DNA from: Alcaligenaceae bacterium UBA6179
GTDB taxonomy: Bacteria; Pseudomonadota; Gammaproteobacteria; Burkholderiales; Burkholderiaceae_B
DNA: 24,366 nucleotides
Assembly (NCBI GenBank): GCA_002422175.1
Contig: DITR01000062.1
Coordinates: 7,770 to 32,135 of the forward strand
Direction: 5' to 3'
The first letter of the stretch is position 1, and each line of letters begins with the position of its first letter. Made by a program: the position numbers and the translations under genes. Under the pieces are notes generated by a model. The model saw only the letters and a program-made list of their open reading frames with translations. It searched no databases and had not been told where the DNA came from. Positions 1 to 7,440 of the stretch are shown here, piece after piece.

Positions 1-2
1 TG

Positions 3-107
3 GCCTCGAGCATTCTTTTGACTGATCCGCTTACGGCTACAAACCTTTTTTTTGCAGCGCTTGTCGTACTGATTGTAATGATCGGAAAAAAGATGGTAAT
101 TCGTTGA
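3..107 (+). CDS. C-terminal fragment of a membrane protein (possibly DMT/EamA-type transporter)
   Basis: The window opens inside a plus-strand reading frame that ends with TGA at 105-107. The 34 visible residues contain a hydrophobic run (around LFFAALVVLIVMI) followed by a short basic tail (GKKMVIR), as expected for the last transmembrane helix of an inner-membrane protein with a cytoplasmic C-terminus. The stretch before it, with a DPLTATN-like turn, resembles the EP/DP-loop preceding the last helix of drug/metabolite (EamA) transporters. That family assignment is only a resemblance; the rest of the gene lies upstream of the window. Confidence 0.4.
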   Translation, partial: ASSILLTDPLTATNLFFAALVVLIVMIGKKMVIR

Positions 108-160
108 TGTTAAGTCTTGAATGTATCAAGTTAAAAAGCATCACCGTGAATATAAACGCG

Positions 161-616
161 TTAAGTTAACTTGATCAGACGTGCCAGTAATCGGTCGAGC
201 TGGTTTGCAAAGGCTTGTACGTCCTTATTAGTAAAAACATTAGGGCCGCCGGTCTGAACACCTGACTCGCGCAGTGATTCCATAAAATTTCTCATGGTTA
301 AGCGCGCCTCAATAGAACTTTGATCGATCAACACCCCGCGGGGGTCAATAACCCAAGCTTGCTTGGCAACAATCAAGGCCGATAATGGAATGTCGGCCGT
401 GACAACGATGTCGCCTGATTTGACTTCTTCAGCAATACGCTGATCTGCTACATCGAAACCTGATGGAACTTGCAGGGCTTTAATGTAGGGTGATGGGGGT
501 ACCCGCAGCATTTGATTAGCAATGAGTGTGACGGGTATTTTTGTTCGGTTGGCCACACGATACAACACTTCTTTTATGCTTAACGGGCAAGCATCAGCAT
601 CGATCCAGATATTCAT
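161..616 (-). CDS. yaiI: YaiI/YqxD family protein (DUF188)
   Basis: A 151-residue protein of the UPF0178/DUF188 family, full length for the family. It starts with the diagnostic MNIWIDADACP segment (acidic residues plus Cys at residues 6-10) and carries the second family segment SGDIVVTADIPLSALIV at about 67-83, followed by the PRG turn near residue 93. The fold is PIN-like, and the conserved aspartates suggest metal binding, but no biochemical role is established for the family. It stands alone on the minus strand; the 124 bp upstream separates it from the nicotinamidase gene, so it is probably transcribed separately or by read-through from pncA. Confidence 0.9.
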   Translation of the reverse strand: MNIWIDADACPLSIKEVLYRVANRTKIPVTLIANQMLRVPPSPYIKALQVPSGFDVADQRIAEEVKSGDIVVTADIPLSALIVAKQAWVIDPRGVLIDQSSIEARLTMRNFMESLRESGVQTGGPNVFTNKDVQAFANQLDRLLARLIKLT

Positions 617-740
617 TGCGCGGGCTCATTCACGTCACATTTCTTTAATAAGATCATTTTTATCATCGGTAAGGTTGAGTCGCAGGGCGGGCGATTTTTA
701 GGCTGAGGTAGTACGAGACATCACGACCTCAGATTCAATT

Positions 741-1367
741 TTAGCTGCCAATGTGGGTGGCTGGGTTAACGATGACCCCACTTGATCTCATGGCAGTGAT
801 TGCCTCGTTTAATGAATTGTTGATATCAATGCCTCTGCATAGGTTTAGATCAACTGTGACGTTAAAACCAAGCTTTTTTGCGTCAAGGGCACTGTACTGC
901 ACACAAAAATCAGTCGCCAAGCCAACGATTGTCAGGTGTTCAATTTTTCGAGTGTGTAAATAACCTTCTAACCCCGTTGGTGTGGTGCGGTCGTTTTCAA
1001 AGAAGGCAGAGTAACTGTCGATATGTCTTCTAAACCCTTTACGAATAATCAGGTCGGCGTGGTCTACGAGCAATTCATTATGAAAAGCTGCGCCATGAGT
1101 ACCCATGACACAATGATCAGACCACAGTACTTGAGAGCCATAAGGCATTTCAATGATTTGAAAGGGGTCATGTTGCGCATGCTGACTGGCAAAGCTTGAA
1201 TGGTCTGCTGGGTGCCAATCTTGCGTCAAGATGATGCAGTTTGATTTAAGAATGCGTTGATTAATCGAGTCAACGATTTGGTGAGCCCCTTGAACAGCTA
1301 GGCTTCCACCAGGACAAAAATCATTTTGAAGGTCAATTACTATTAATGCATGGTGAGTATCTGACAT
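741..1367 (-). CDS. pncA: Nicotinamidase
   Basis: A 208-residue isochorismatase-fold hydrolase that deamidates nicotinamide to nicotinate for NAD salvage in the cytoplasm. Seen directly: the N-terminal VIDLQNDFCPGG segment with catalytic Asp12, the metal-binding TQDWHPADHSSF segment near residues 49-60 (Asp and two His), a Lys in the IIRKGF segment near residue 109, and the nucleophilic Cys in GLATDFCVQYSALDA near residue 155. Together these give the Asp-Lys-Cys triad of PncA, and the WHP..H metal site separates it from plain cysteine hydrolases of the superfamily. No strong Shine-Dalgarno is visible before the ATG. The gene lies between unrelated minus-strand genes and looks monocistronic. 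Confidence 0.93.
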   Translation of the reverse strand: MSDTHHALIVIDLQNDFCPGGSLAVQGAHQIVDSINQRILKSNCIILTQDWHPADHSSFASQHAQHDPFQIIEMPYGSQVLWSDHCVMGTHGAAFHNELLVDHADLIIRKGFRRHIDSYSAFFENDRTTPTGLEGYLHTRKIEHLTIVGLATDFCVQYSALDAKKLGFNVTVDLNLCRGIDINNSLNEAITAMRSSGVIVNPATHIGS

Positions 1368-1435
1368 GTTTTATTTTCAAATTTAATCGAGTGTCGGGCA
1401 GTTATCTGAATTTGATCATACCGCCCCTTTGCGCC

Positions 1436-1897
1436 TTAAAGCAAAGACAATTTAAAACCCTCGTGCGTTGCATGAAAACCGAGCGACTCATAAAAGCGTA
1501 AAGCATCTGTTCTGCTTTTATCTGACGTCAGTTGCACCAGGTAGCAATGACGTTTTTTTGCAAGTTCAATGGCGTGAAGAACAAGTGCGCGTCCGATGCC
1601 TATTGACCTTTGTTCAGAATTGACGCGCACCCCTTCAATTTGCGCTCGCCAACGCCCCTGATAGGTTAGGTTGGGAATGTACGTTATTTGAAAAAAACCT
1701 AAGAGCGTAAAATCAGAGTGTTCGGCAACAATTATTTCGTTGTTCGGATCTATCTGAATACTTTTAAATGCCTGTTCGTATGCCTTCAAAACAGGCACAG
1801 AAAACAGTTCACGTTTGGCACCGAGCGGATCATTGGCAAGCATGCGAACAATTTCGTTTAAATCAGATTGTTGAGCGTGCCTAAAGACAAGTTCCAT
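1436..1897 (-). CDS. GNAT family N-acetyltransferase
   Basis: A 153-residue single-domain GNAT acetyltransferase, which would transfer an acetyl group from acetyl-CoA to an amine. The acetyl-CoA pyrophosphate loop (motif A) is RSIGIGRA at residues 97-104, preceded by the beta-strand IEGVRVNSEQ (88-97) and followed by the motif B segment DALRFYESLGF near 132-142. These are the normal landmarks of the family. The substrate cannot be read from sequence. Length is normal and the frame intact. It is divergent from the chromate transporter gene; the two start codons are about 80 bp apart and share one short intergenic region. Confidence 0.88.
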   Translation of the reverse strand: MELVFRHAQQSDLNEIVRMLANDPLGAKRELFSVPVLKAYEQAFKSIQIDPNNEIIVAEHSDFTLLGFFQITYIPNLTYQGRWRAQIEGVRVNSEQRSIGIGRALVLHAIELAKKRHCYLVQLTSDKSRTDALRFYESLGFHATHEGFKLSLL

Positions 1898-1980
1898 GTG
1901 TGTGCCTAGGTCAAGTAGTTGAATTAAAGTATCGACGTTCGAACATTATAAGTAGACCCAAATTGCAACCAAACAAACCT

Positions 1981-3192
1981 ATGTCCAACCCGCACACTGG
2001 CGACCGCAATCCATGGTCTGTTTTCCTTATCTTTCTGCGCCTTGGGTTGACCTCTTTCGGTGGCCCCATTGCACATTTGGGTTACTTTCGCGATGAGTTT
2101 GTGACGCGGCGGCGTTGGTTGTCCGACCGCAGCTATGCCGATTTGGTGGCGCTTTGCCAATTCCTGCCGGGGCCCGCGAGCAGTCAAGTGGGTATCGCAT
2201 TGGGCTTGTCCCGCTCAGGCTACGCTGGGGCGCTCGCCGCCTGGGTCGGCTTCTCACTGCCCTCAGCTGTTGCTTTGATTTTGTTCGCGCTGAGCATTTC
2301 TAACTACGGCAATGACATATCGCCAGGAGCGCTACACGGTTTAAAAGTGGTGGCAGTCGCGGTCGTCGCTCAAGCGGTATGGGGTATGGCACGTAACCTC
2401 TGCACTGACGTGCCACGCGTCACCATCATGGCGATTGCTACCTGTGTCGTTCTGCTGGTACCGTCCTCGTGGGGGCAGATCGGTGTGATTATTGCTGCTG
2501 CCATCACCGGACTGTTGCTATTTAAGCCGACGCAGGACGGGGAACACGATCCACTTCCAATCACGATCAGCCACCGCGCCGGCGTGATTTGGTTGACACT
2601 ATTTTTTGCGCTGCTGTTTGGTCTGCCGGTTTTGGCTCAACTGATGCCGAGTCAAAGCATGCTCATGGTAGATGCCTTCTTTCGAGCCGGCTCACTTGTT
2701 TTTGGTGGCGGGCACGTCGTGCTGCCACTTTTGCAAGCAGAGGTCGTACCAACCGGTTGGGTCAGCAATGATGCCTTTCTGGCTGGGTACGGCGCTGCCC
2801 AGGCTATGCCCGGCCCCTTGTTTACGTTCGCCGCATTCCTTGGGGCATCGATGAGCACAACGCCTTCTGGCTGGATCGGCGGCCTGATCTGTTTGCTGGC
2901 GATCTTCGCACCGTCGTTTCTGTTAGTTGTTGGTGTACTACCGTTTTGGGAGCGTTTACGGCACAGCTTGCGAACTCGAGCGGCGCTGGCTGGGGTCAAT
3001 GCTGCCGTGGTCGGCCTCTTGTTGGCCGCGCTCTATCAGCCGGTATGGACAAGTGCCATTTTGACACCGCAAGATTTTGGATTGGCCTTGGTCGCCCTTG
3101 TTGCGTTGATGTTCTGGAAGCTCCCGCCCTGGTTGGTGGTTATTGGGAGTGGCCTGGCGGGCTGGTTTGGGTCAATGATCTTGGCGTATTAA
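1981..3192 (+). CDS. chrA: Chromate transporter, two-domain ChrA
   Basis: A 403-residue inner-membrane CHR-family transporter that expels chromate. Both tandem CHR domains are visible: FLRLGLTSFGGPIAHLGYFRDEF at residues 18-40 with QFLPGPASSQ soon after, and a second copy, FRAGSLVFGGGHVVLPLL near 234-251 with QAMPGPLF after it. The start is placed at 1981 (MSNPHTGDRNPW) because long-form ChrA proteins begin this way; the frame stays open back to 1900, but that extension is charged and unlike the family. No Shine-Dalgarno is visible. Base use differs sharply from the neighbours: 2161-2220 has 40 G/C in 60 bases, against 18 in 60 for 3421-3480 in the next gene. This suggests lateral acquisition. 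Confidence 0.92.
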   Translation: MSNPHTGDRNPWSVFLIFLRLGLTSFGGPIAHLGYFRDEFVTRRRWLSDRSYADLVALCQFLPGPASSQVGIALGLSRSGYAGALAAWVGFSLPSAVALILFALSISNYGNDISPGALHGLKVVAVAVVAQAVWGMARNLCTDVPRVTIMAIATCVVLLVPSSWGQIGVIIAAAITGLLLFKPTQDGEHDPLPITISHRAGVIWLTLFFALLFGLPVLAQLMPSQSMLMVDAFFRAGSLVFGGGHVVLPLLQAEVVPTGWVSNDAFLAGYGAAQAMPGPLFTFAAFLGASMSTTPSGWIGGLICLLAIFAPSFLLVVGVLPFWERLRHSLRTRAALAGVNAAVVGLLLAALYQPVWTSAILTPQDFGLALVALVALMFWKLPPWLVVIGSGLAGWFGSMILAY

Positions 3193-3348
3193 TGTCTTAT
3201 ATCTAATAAAAGCACGCTTTATCGTTAGAAATATTTACGCTCACTCTTAAATGTAAAATTAAAATGCATGTGAACGCTTACGTATTTCATTACAAATAGT
3301 GATGTAAGAAAAAAACAATGAGTCTTTAAGTCTATCTACGAAAAAATT

Positions 3349-3780
3349 ATGCGCAATCGAAAATATGACACGTTTCCATATCACTTAAAAATATCAACCC
3401 GTTGGAAAGATAATGATGTTTATGGTCACATTAATAATGTGAACTATTACAGTTTTTTTGATACGGCGGTAAATCAGTTTTTGATTGAAAAAAATGTTTT
3501 AGATATCAATAAAACAAGTGTTGTTGGCTTAGTTGTTGAAACACAATGTCAATATTTTAGTTCTCTTGCTTTTCCTGATTTAATTGAGGTTGGTATATGT
3601 GTCACTAAATTAGGTCGTAGCAGTGTGCGTTATGAAGTGGCGATCTATAAAGAGGGGGCAGAGTTACCTGCTGCGGCGGGGCATTTTGTTCACGTGTATG
3701 TTGATCGATCTACAGGGTTGTCGGTGCCTATTCCAGAGATAACCCGTCAAACCTTGACCTCGTTGCTTGTTACCTCATAA
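3349..3780 (+). CDS. 4HBT hot-dog acyl-CoA thioesterase
   Basis: A 143-residue single hot-dog domain protein of the 4-hydroxybenzoyl-CoA/YbgC thioesterase group, expected to hydrolyse an acyl-CoA. The diagnostic segment is TRWKDNDVYGHINNVNYYSFFD at residues 17-38: Asp23 lies at the catalytic position and GHxNNxxY follows. The C-terminal part (SVRYEVAIYK, then AAAGHFVHVYVD) matches the usual strand order. Substrate unknown. The gene is strongly AT-rich, standing next to the GC-rich chrA, with 156 bp between them and no shared signal, so it is probably a separate unit and may have its own origin. Confidence 0.85.
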   Translation: MRNRKYDTFPYHLKISTRWKDNDVYGHINNVNYYSFFDTAVNQFLIEKNVLDINKTSVVGLVVETQCQYFSSLAFPDLIEVGICVTKLGRSSVRYEVAIYKEGAELPAAAGHFVHVYVDRSTGLSVPIPEITRQTLTSLLVTS

Positions 3781-3928
3781 AGTTAGAATATATTACTTTG
3801 AGGTGTTGCGATTTTTGCATCACAATAGCCCAACATATTAAAGTTATATATCAAGTCTATGCATCAAAGCCATGCATCAACATGAATAAGCCCATTTGCC
3901 AAAAAACGCTGTATTTAAAGGAAATCTC

Positions 3929-4585
3929 ATGTCTGAAAATCTACTTAAAGAATTAATCGATAACAACGCTCAGTATGCCAAGGGTGAGGCGGTTCATCGG
4001 TCTGCTTATCCAGGCAAGCAACCCATTCGCCCGGCCAAACGTACGGCAGTCGTCGCGTGTATGGATGCCCGAATGGATGTCGAAGACATGTTGGGTTTAC
4101 AGACTGGCGACGCACACATTATTCGTAATGCAGGGGGTGTCGTCACTGAAGATGCACTGCGTTGCTTAATTATTTCTCATCATCTTTTAGATACCAAAGA
4201 TTTTTTGGTGGTTCATCATACCCGTTGCGGCATGCTGGCTTTTTCTGATGAATTATTACGTATGGGTCTTGAAGGTGATGCAAAATCGGTTGAAGTGCTT
4301 AGAGGCGCAACCAAACGTCAGTTTGAACCCTGCGGTTGCAGCAGTGTTTCGCCCAGCGTATTTCACGCCTTTAGAGGTGACCTAGAGCCTTTGGATGGCG
4401 AAGCAACCCCATCGCAAATTGAGCGACTTGAGTGGGATGTTCGTCGAAGCTTGTCTAGAATTTTGAATCACCCTTGGTTGCCTACTGAGGGCTCAGACAA
4501 AATCACAGCTCGTGGCTTCATCTATGACGTTGATACGGGAAAGTTACAAGAAGTCAGTTACCCAGGGCCGATGGGCGGTCTTTAA
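3929..4585 (+). CDS. Beta-class carbonic anhydrase
   Basis: A 218-residue cytoplasmic zinc enzyme interconverting CO2 and bicarbonate. The zinc and catalytic residues are visible: Cys44-x-Asp46-x-Arg48 in VVACMDARM and His97-x-x-Cys100 in VVHHTRCGM, with the IIRNAGG segment at residues 64-70 between them. The start at 3929 is chosen because AAAGGAAA lies 6-12 bases upstream and the protein then begins MSENLLKEL; a TTG at 3896 in the same frame has no comparable site. A strong hairpin terminator follows directly. Closest in style to the short type-II-like bacterial beta-CAs. No operon partner. Confidence 0.92.
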   Translation: MSENLLKELIDNNAQYAKGEAVHRSAYPGKQPIRPAKRTAVVACMDARMDVEDMLGLQTGDAHIIRNAGGVVTEDALRCLIISHHLLDTKDFLVVHHTRCGMLAFSDELLRMGLEGDAKSVEVLRGATKRQFEPCGCSSVSPSVFHAFRGDLEPLDGEATPSQIERLEWDVRRSLSRILNHPWLPTEGSDKITARGFIYDVDTGKLQEVSYPGPMGGL

Positions 4586-4597
4586 TTGTTCACAACG

Positions 4598-4619
4598 AAC
4601 CGCCTTAGGGCGGTTTTTT
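4598..4619 (+). terminator. Rho-independent terminator after the carbonic anhydrase gene
   Basis: A perfect 7-bp stem AACCGCC / GGCGGTT (4598-4604 and 4609-4615) with a TTAG loop runs into six T residues (4614-4619). It lies 13 bases after the carbonic anhydrase stop codon and isolates the catabolic island downstream from read-through. Confidence 0.9.
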
Positions 4620-4684
4620 AATAGTTAGCGCTAATTTTCTGATCTATTGTGTGTATTTTTTTATCTTTAGGGGCAGGGTTAAAG

Positions 4685-4722
4685 TTGACATTCCCGTATT
4701 ATTTGGTAGTATTATTTAATAC
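4685..4722 (+). promoter_or_regulatory. Promoter and 17-bp operator-like element of the tcuB-tcuA unit
   Basis: A consensus -35 box TTGACA sits at 4685-4690. A -10 candidate TAGTAT (4707-4712, 16-bp spacer) or TATTAT (4710-4715, 19 bp) follows. The -10 region lies inside a 17-mer GTAGTATTATTTAATAC (4706-4722). The same 17-mer pattern recurs at 9188-9204, 10549-10565 and, on the minus strand, 15686-15702. The 19 bases ending in the first part of the element (GTRTTATTTGGTAGYATTA) differ at only two positions from those before the ABC operon. Its overlap with the -10 suggests repression, by inference through the TrmB-family regulator of this island. Confidence 0.65.
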
Positions 4723-4760
4723 TTATATTAAATAAAAACCAAAATAATGAACTCATAACG

Positions 4761-5945
4761 ATGAACTCACAGATACGCACACATGAATTAGTCGATCGGC
4801 GAAATAGCAGTGTTACAGAGTTGCTCAACATAATATCTGCACCTGAAGCCGAGGCCTCTCGTATATTGACAATTTGCAACTCATGTCGATATTGTGAGGG
4901 GTTTTGTGCCGTGTTTCCGGCAATGACTCGGCGCATTGAATTCAATAAAGCCGACATTCACTATTTGGCAAATCTTTGCCACAACTGCGGCGCTTGCCTG
5001 CACGCATGTCAATATGGTGCACCGCATGAATTTAATGTAAATGTACCGCGCACTTTAGCGCAGGTAAGAAAAACAACCTATAAAGATTTTGCATGGCCAC
5101 GTCAGCTTGGTGTGCTTTACGATAAAAATGGTTTGATGCTTTCACTCGCGCTCGGTGTATGTCTAGCATTATTTTTACTGCTTGCTATCGTCTTAAATGG
5201 CCCATTGCTACATGAGCCCTTGGCCGGTAATTTCTATGCCATCTTCCCTCATAACTTGATGGTCGTCATTTTTGGAAGCACATTTCTGCTTGCTATCGCC
5301 GCGCTAGGTGTTGGTTTGGTTCGATTTTGGCGGGCGACAGATCCGCCCGTGCAAATGTCAATGAACCCTAAAGGTGCTGTTAATGAAGCGCTTCACAATG
5401 CACTCACATTGAAATACCTTGATGGGGGTCATGGTGAAGGTTGTAACGAAAGTGATAGCCGTTTCACACTCTGGCGACGCCGCTTTCATCATTTGACTTT
5501 TTATGGTTTTTTTCTATGCTTGGCCTCAACTTCAGTAGCAACTATCTACCATTATGCCCTGGGTTTGCAAGCACCTTATGGCTTCACGAGTCTGCCAGTT
5601 ATTCTAGGCACCATCGGCGGTATTGGTTTATTAATTGGCCCTGCAGGCTTATTTTATCTAAACATCAAAAGACATAGTGATCATGGTGACCAAACCCAAA
5701 AAACGATGGATCGTGGGTTTATTGCATTACTCTTTTTTATCAGTCTGACAGGTTTGTTGCTGCTTGTGCTTCGCGATACGAGCTTAATGGGAAGCCTACT
5801 AGCGATACATCTTGGTTTTGTGCTCGCATTTTTTATAACGATGCCTTATAGCAAGTTTGCGCATGGTGTCTATCGAAGCGCTGCGCTATTGAAAAATGCA
5901 ATTGAAAAACGAACACCGAATAAACTCAATCTTGGCTCAGATTAA
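4761..5945 (+). CDS. tcuB: TcuB-like Fe-S/heme membrane electron carrier (CitB family)
   Basis: A 394-residue inner-membrane protein that, in the characterised tricarballylate system, takes electrons from reduced TcuA and passes them to the respiratory chain. Two 4Fe-4S motifs of the CX2CX2CX3C type are visible: Cys39/42/45/49 and Cys73/76/79/83. The C-terminal two thirds hold several hydrophobic segments (around 127-147, 162-187, 240-268, 275-303, 320-338 and 345-360) with histidines suited to heme ligation (for example HHLTFYGF near 243). It precedes tcuA by 67 bp in the usual order, inverted relative to Salmonella nomenclature. No clear Shine-Dalgarno precedes the ATG; a tiny ATGAACTCATAA reading frame lies just upstream. 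Substrate of the pair here is not proven to be tricarballylate. Confidence 0.87.
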   Translation: MNSQIRTHELVDRRNSSVTELLNIISAPEAEASRILTICNSCRYCEGFCAVFPAMTRRIEFNKADIHYLANLCHNCGACLHACQYGAPHEFNVNVPRTLAQVRKTTYKDFAWPRQLGVLYDKNGLMLSLALGVCLALFLLLAIVLNGPLLHEPLAGNFYAIFPHNLMVVIFGSTFLLAIAALGVGLVRFWRATDPPVQMSMNPKGAVNEALHNALTLKYLDGGHGEGCNESDSRFTLWRRRFHHLTFYGFFLCLASTSVATIYHYALGLQAPYGFTSLPVILGTIGGIGLLIGPAGLFYLNIKRHSDHGDQTQKTMDRGFIALLFFISLTGLLLLVLRDTSLMGSLLAIHLGFVLAFFITMPYSKFAHGVYRSAALLKNAIEKRTPNKLNLGSD

Positions 5946-6012
5946 TTCGTCACACAACGACTCGGTAGGTTAATGGCAAAGTTCATACCAAATCACAAAA
6001 AAAGGAATCAAA

Positions 6013-7413
6013 GTGATTGACGTTTTAGTAATTGGTGGTGGGAATGCAGCACTCTGTGCGGCGCTTACTGCACGTGAGGCGGGTGCTCGCGTTCTGATGC
6101 TTGAAGCGGCACCTTTTGAATGGCGTGGTGGCAACTCGCAACACACACGAAATTTACGCTGCATGCATGATGAACCACAAGACGTTCTAACGGGTTCTTA
6201 CTCAGAAGAAGAGTATTGGCAAGATTTACTAAAAGTTACTGGCGGCTTAACAAACGAATATTTGGCAAAACTTGTCATTCGTGGCTCAGGTCATTGCCGA
6301 GATTGGATGCGTAAACATGGCGTAAGATTTCAGGCCTCGTTATCAGGCACCCTTCACTTATCACGCACCAATGCATTTTTTTTGGGTGGTGGAAAGGCGC
6401 TTATTAATGCTTACTACAACAGTGCTGAACAACTCGGTGTCGAGATACGATACAACAGTCGTGCGGTTGCTATCGAGCGAGAGGGTGCTCGGTTCAAAGC
6501 AGCCTTACTTGAAGATGGCACGCGCATTGAGGCAAATAGTTGCGTTCTAGCGGCGGGTGGCTTTGAGTCAAATTTAGAATGGCTTGATGAAGCTTGGGGT
6601 GAAAATAGTTGGGGCGAGCGTCCAGCAAAAGAATTTATCATTCGAGGAACTCGATTCAATACAGGCGTTCTTTTACGTCACCTTTTAGATACGGGTGCAG
6701 ATTCCCTGGGCGATCCGACACAAGCGCATATGGTTGCAATTGATGCGAGATCCCCGCTCTATGATGGAGGTATTTGCACTCGGGTAGACTGCGTACCGTT
6801 GGGTATTGTTGTCAACCGCGAAGGAAATCGTTTTTACGATGAGGGCGAAGACTTTTGGCCCAAGCGTTACGCCATTTGGGGCCGATTGGTCGCTCAACAA
6901 CGAGGTCAAATTGCATGGTCAATTATTGATCAAAATAGCATGGGACGTTTCATGCCAACCGTATTTCCAACAACAGAAGCAAACACAATTGAAGAGCTGG
7001 CGATAAACCTAGGTTTGCCACCAGAAGCTGTTAAGCAAACAGTTGAAAACTACAATGCTTCATGCGTGAAAGGCACGTTTGATCACACAGTGTTAGATAA
7101 CTGTCACACAATAGATCTTACCCCCCCTAAAACCCACTGGGCATCGCCAATTGTAAAGCCACCTTTTTACGGCTATCCGCTTAAACCTGGCATTACTTTT
7201 ACATACCTCAGCCTAAAAACCGATGAAACAGCAGCGGTTCGTTTTGATGATGAACCAAGCCCTAATTTGTTTGTAGCAGGCGAAATGATGGCTGGTAATA
7301 TTTTGGGCAAGGGCTACACAGGCGGAATAGGCATGGCAATAGGGACAATATTTGGTCGCATTGCAGGCACTCAGGCCGCTCAAATTGCTCTGGGTGTAGA
7401 GTATTCAAGCTAA
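6013..7413 (+). CDS. tcuA: TcuA-like FAD-dependent dehydrogenase (tricarballylate dehydrogenase family)
   Basis: A 466-residue flavoprotein of the fumarate reductase/succinate dehydrogenase flavoprotein superfamily. TcuA oxidises tricarballylate to cis-aconitate by removing two hydrogens across a C-C bond next to carboxylates. The dinucleotide fold is at the N-terminus (VIGGGNAALCAALTAREAG, residues 5-23), and the C-terminal FAD-binding segment is NLFVAGEMMAGNILGKGYTGG with GIGMAIG after it (about 422-448). The start is GTG, supported by AAAGGAAT at 6001-6008. It is co-directional with tcuB, its electron acceptor. In this island no TcuC-type transporter or LysR-type TcuR is present; import is by an ABC system instead, so the substrate may be a relative of tricarballylate rather than tricarballylate itself. 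Confidence 0.87.
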   Translation: MIDVLVIGGGNAALCAALTAREAGARVLMLEAAPFEWRGGNSQHTRNLRCMHDEPQDVLTGSYSEEEYWQDLLKVTGGLTNEYLAKLVIRGSGHCRDWMRKHGVRFQASLSGTLHLSRTNAFFLGGGKALINAYYNSAEQLGVEIRYNSRAVAIEREGARFKAALLEDGTRIEANSCVLAAGGFESNLEWLDEAWGENSWGERPAKEFIIRGTRFNTGVLLRHLLDTGADSLGDPTQAHMVAIDARSPLYDGGICTRVDCVPLGIVVNREGNRFYDEGEDFWPKRYAIWGRLVAQQRGQIAWSIIDQNSMGRFMPTVFPTTEANTIEELAINLGLPPEAVKQTVENYNASCVKGTFDHTVLDNCHTIDLTPPKTHWASPIVKPPFYGYPLKPGITFTYLSLKTDETAAVRFDDEPSPNLFVAGEMMAGNILGKGYTGGIGMAIGTIFGRIAGTQAAQIALGVEYSS

Positions 7414-7433
7414 TCGGTTTGTGTAACGATTAG
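7410..7433. repeat. Inverted repeat between convergent tcuA and TrmB genes
   Basis: Seven-base arms CTAATCG (7410-7416) and CGATTAG (7427-7433) flank a 10-base loop and overlap the tcuA stop codon. It lies between two convergent genes, where a terminator is expected, but has no T-run and a weak stem. It may be a poor terminator or chance. Confidence 0.35.
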
Positions 7434-7440
7434 ATAAATA

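Noticed and set aside
1900..1980. Longer start for the chromate transporter at 1900
   Set aside because: The added 27 residues are charged, unlike the ChrA N-terminus, and contain a promoter-like area; MSNPHTGDR at 1981 matches the family.
2027..2999. Several open frames on both strands inside chrA
   Set aside because: They are by-products of the GC-rich codons of chrA and show no domain.
3801..3826. GTGTTGC...GCATCAC hairpin after the thioesterase gene
   Set aside because: One mismatch in a short stem and no T-run following; not convincing as a terminator.
3896..3928. TTG start for the carbonic anhydrase at 3896
   Set aside because: The ATG at 3929 has AAAGGAAA at proper distance and gives the expected N-terminus.
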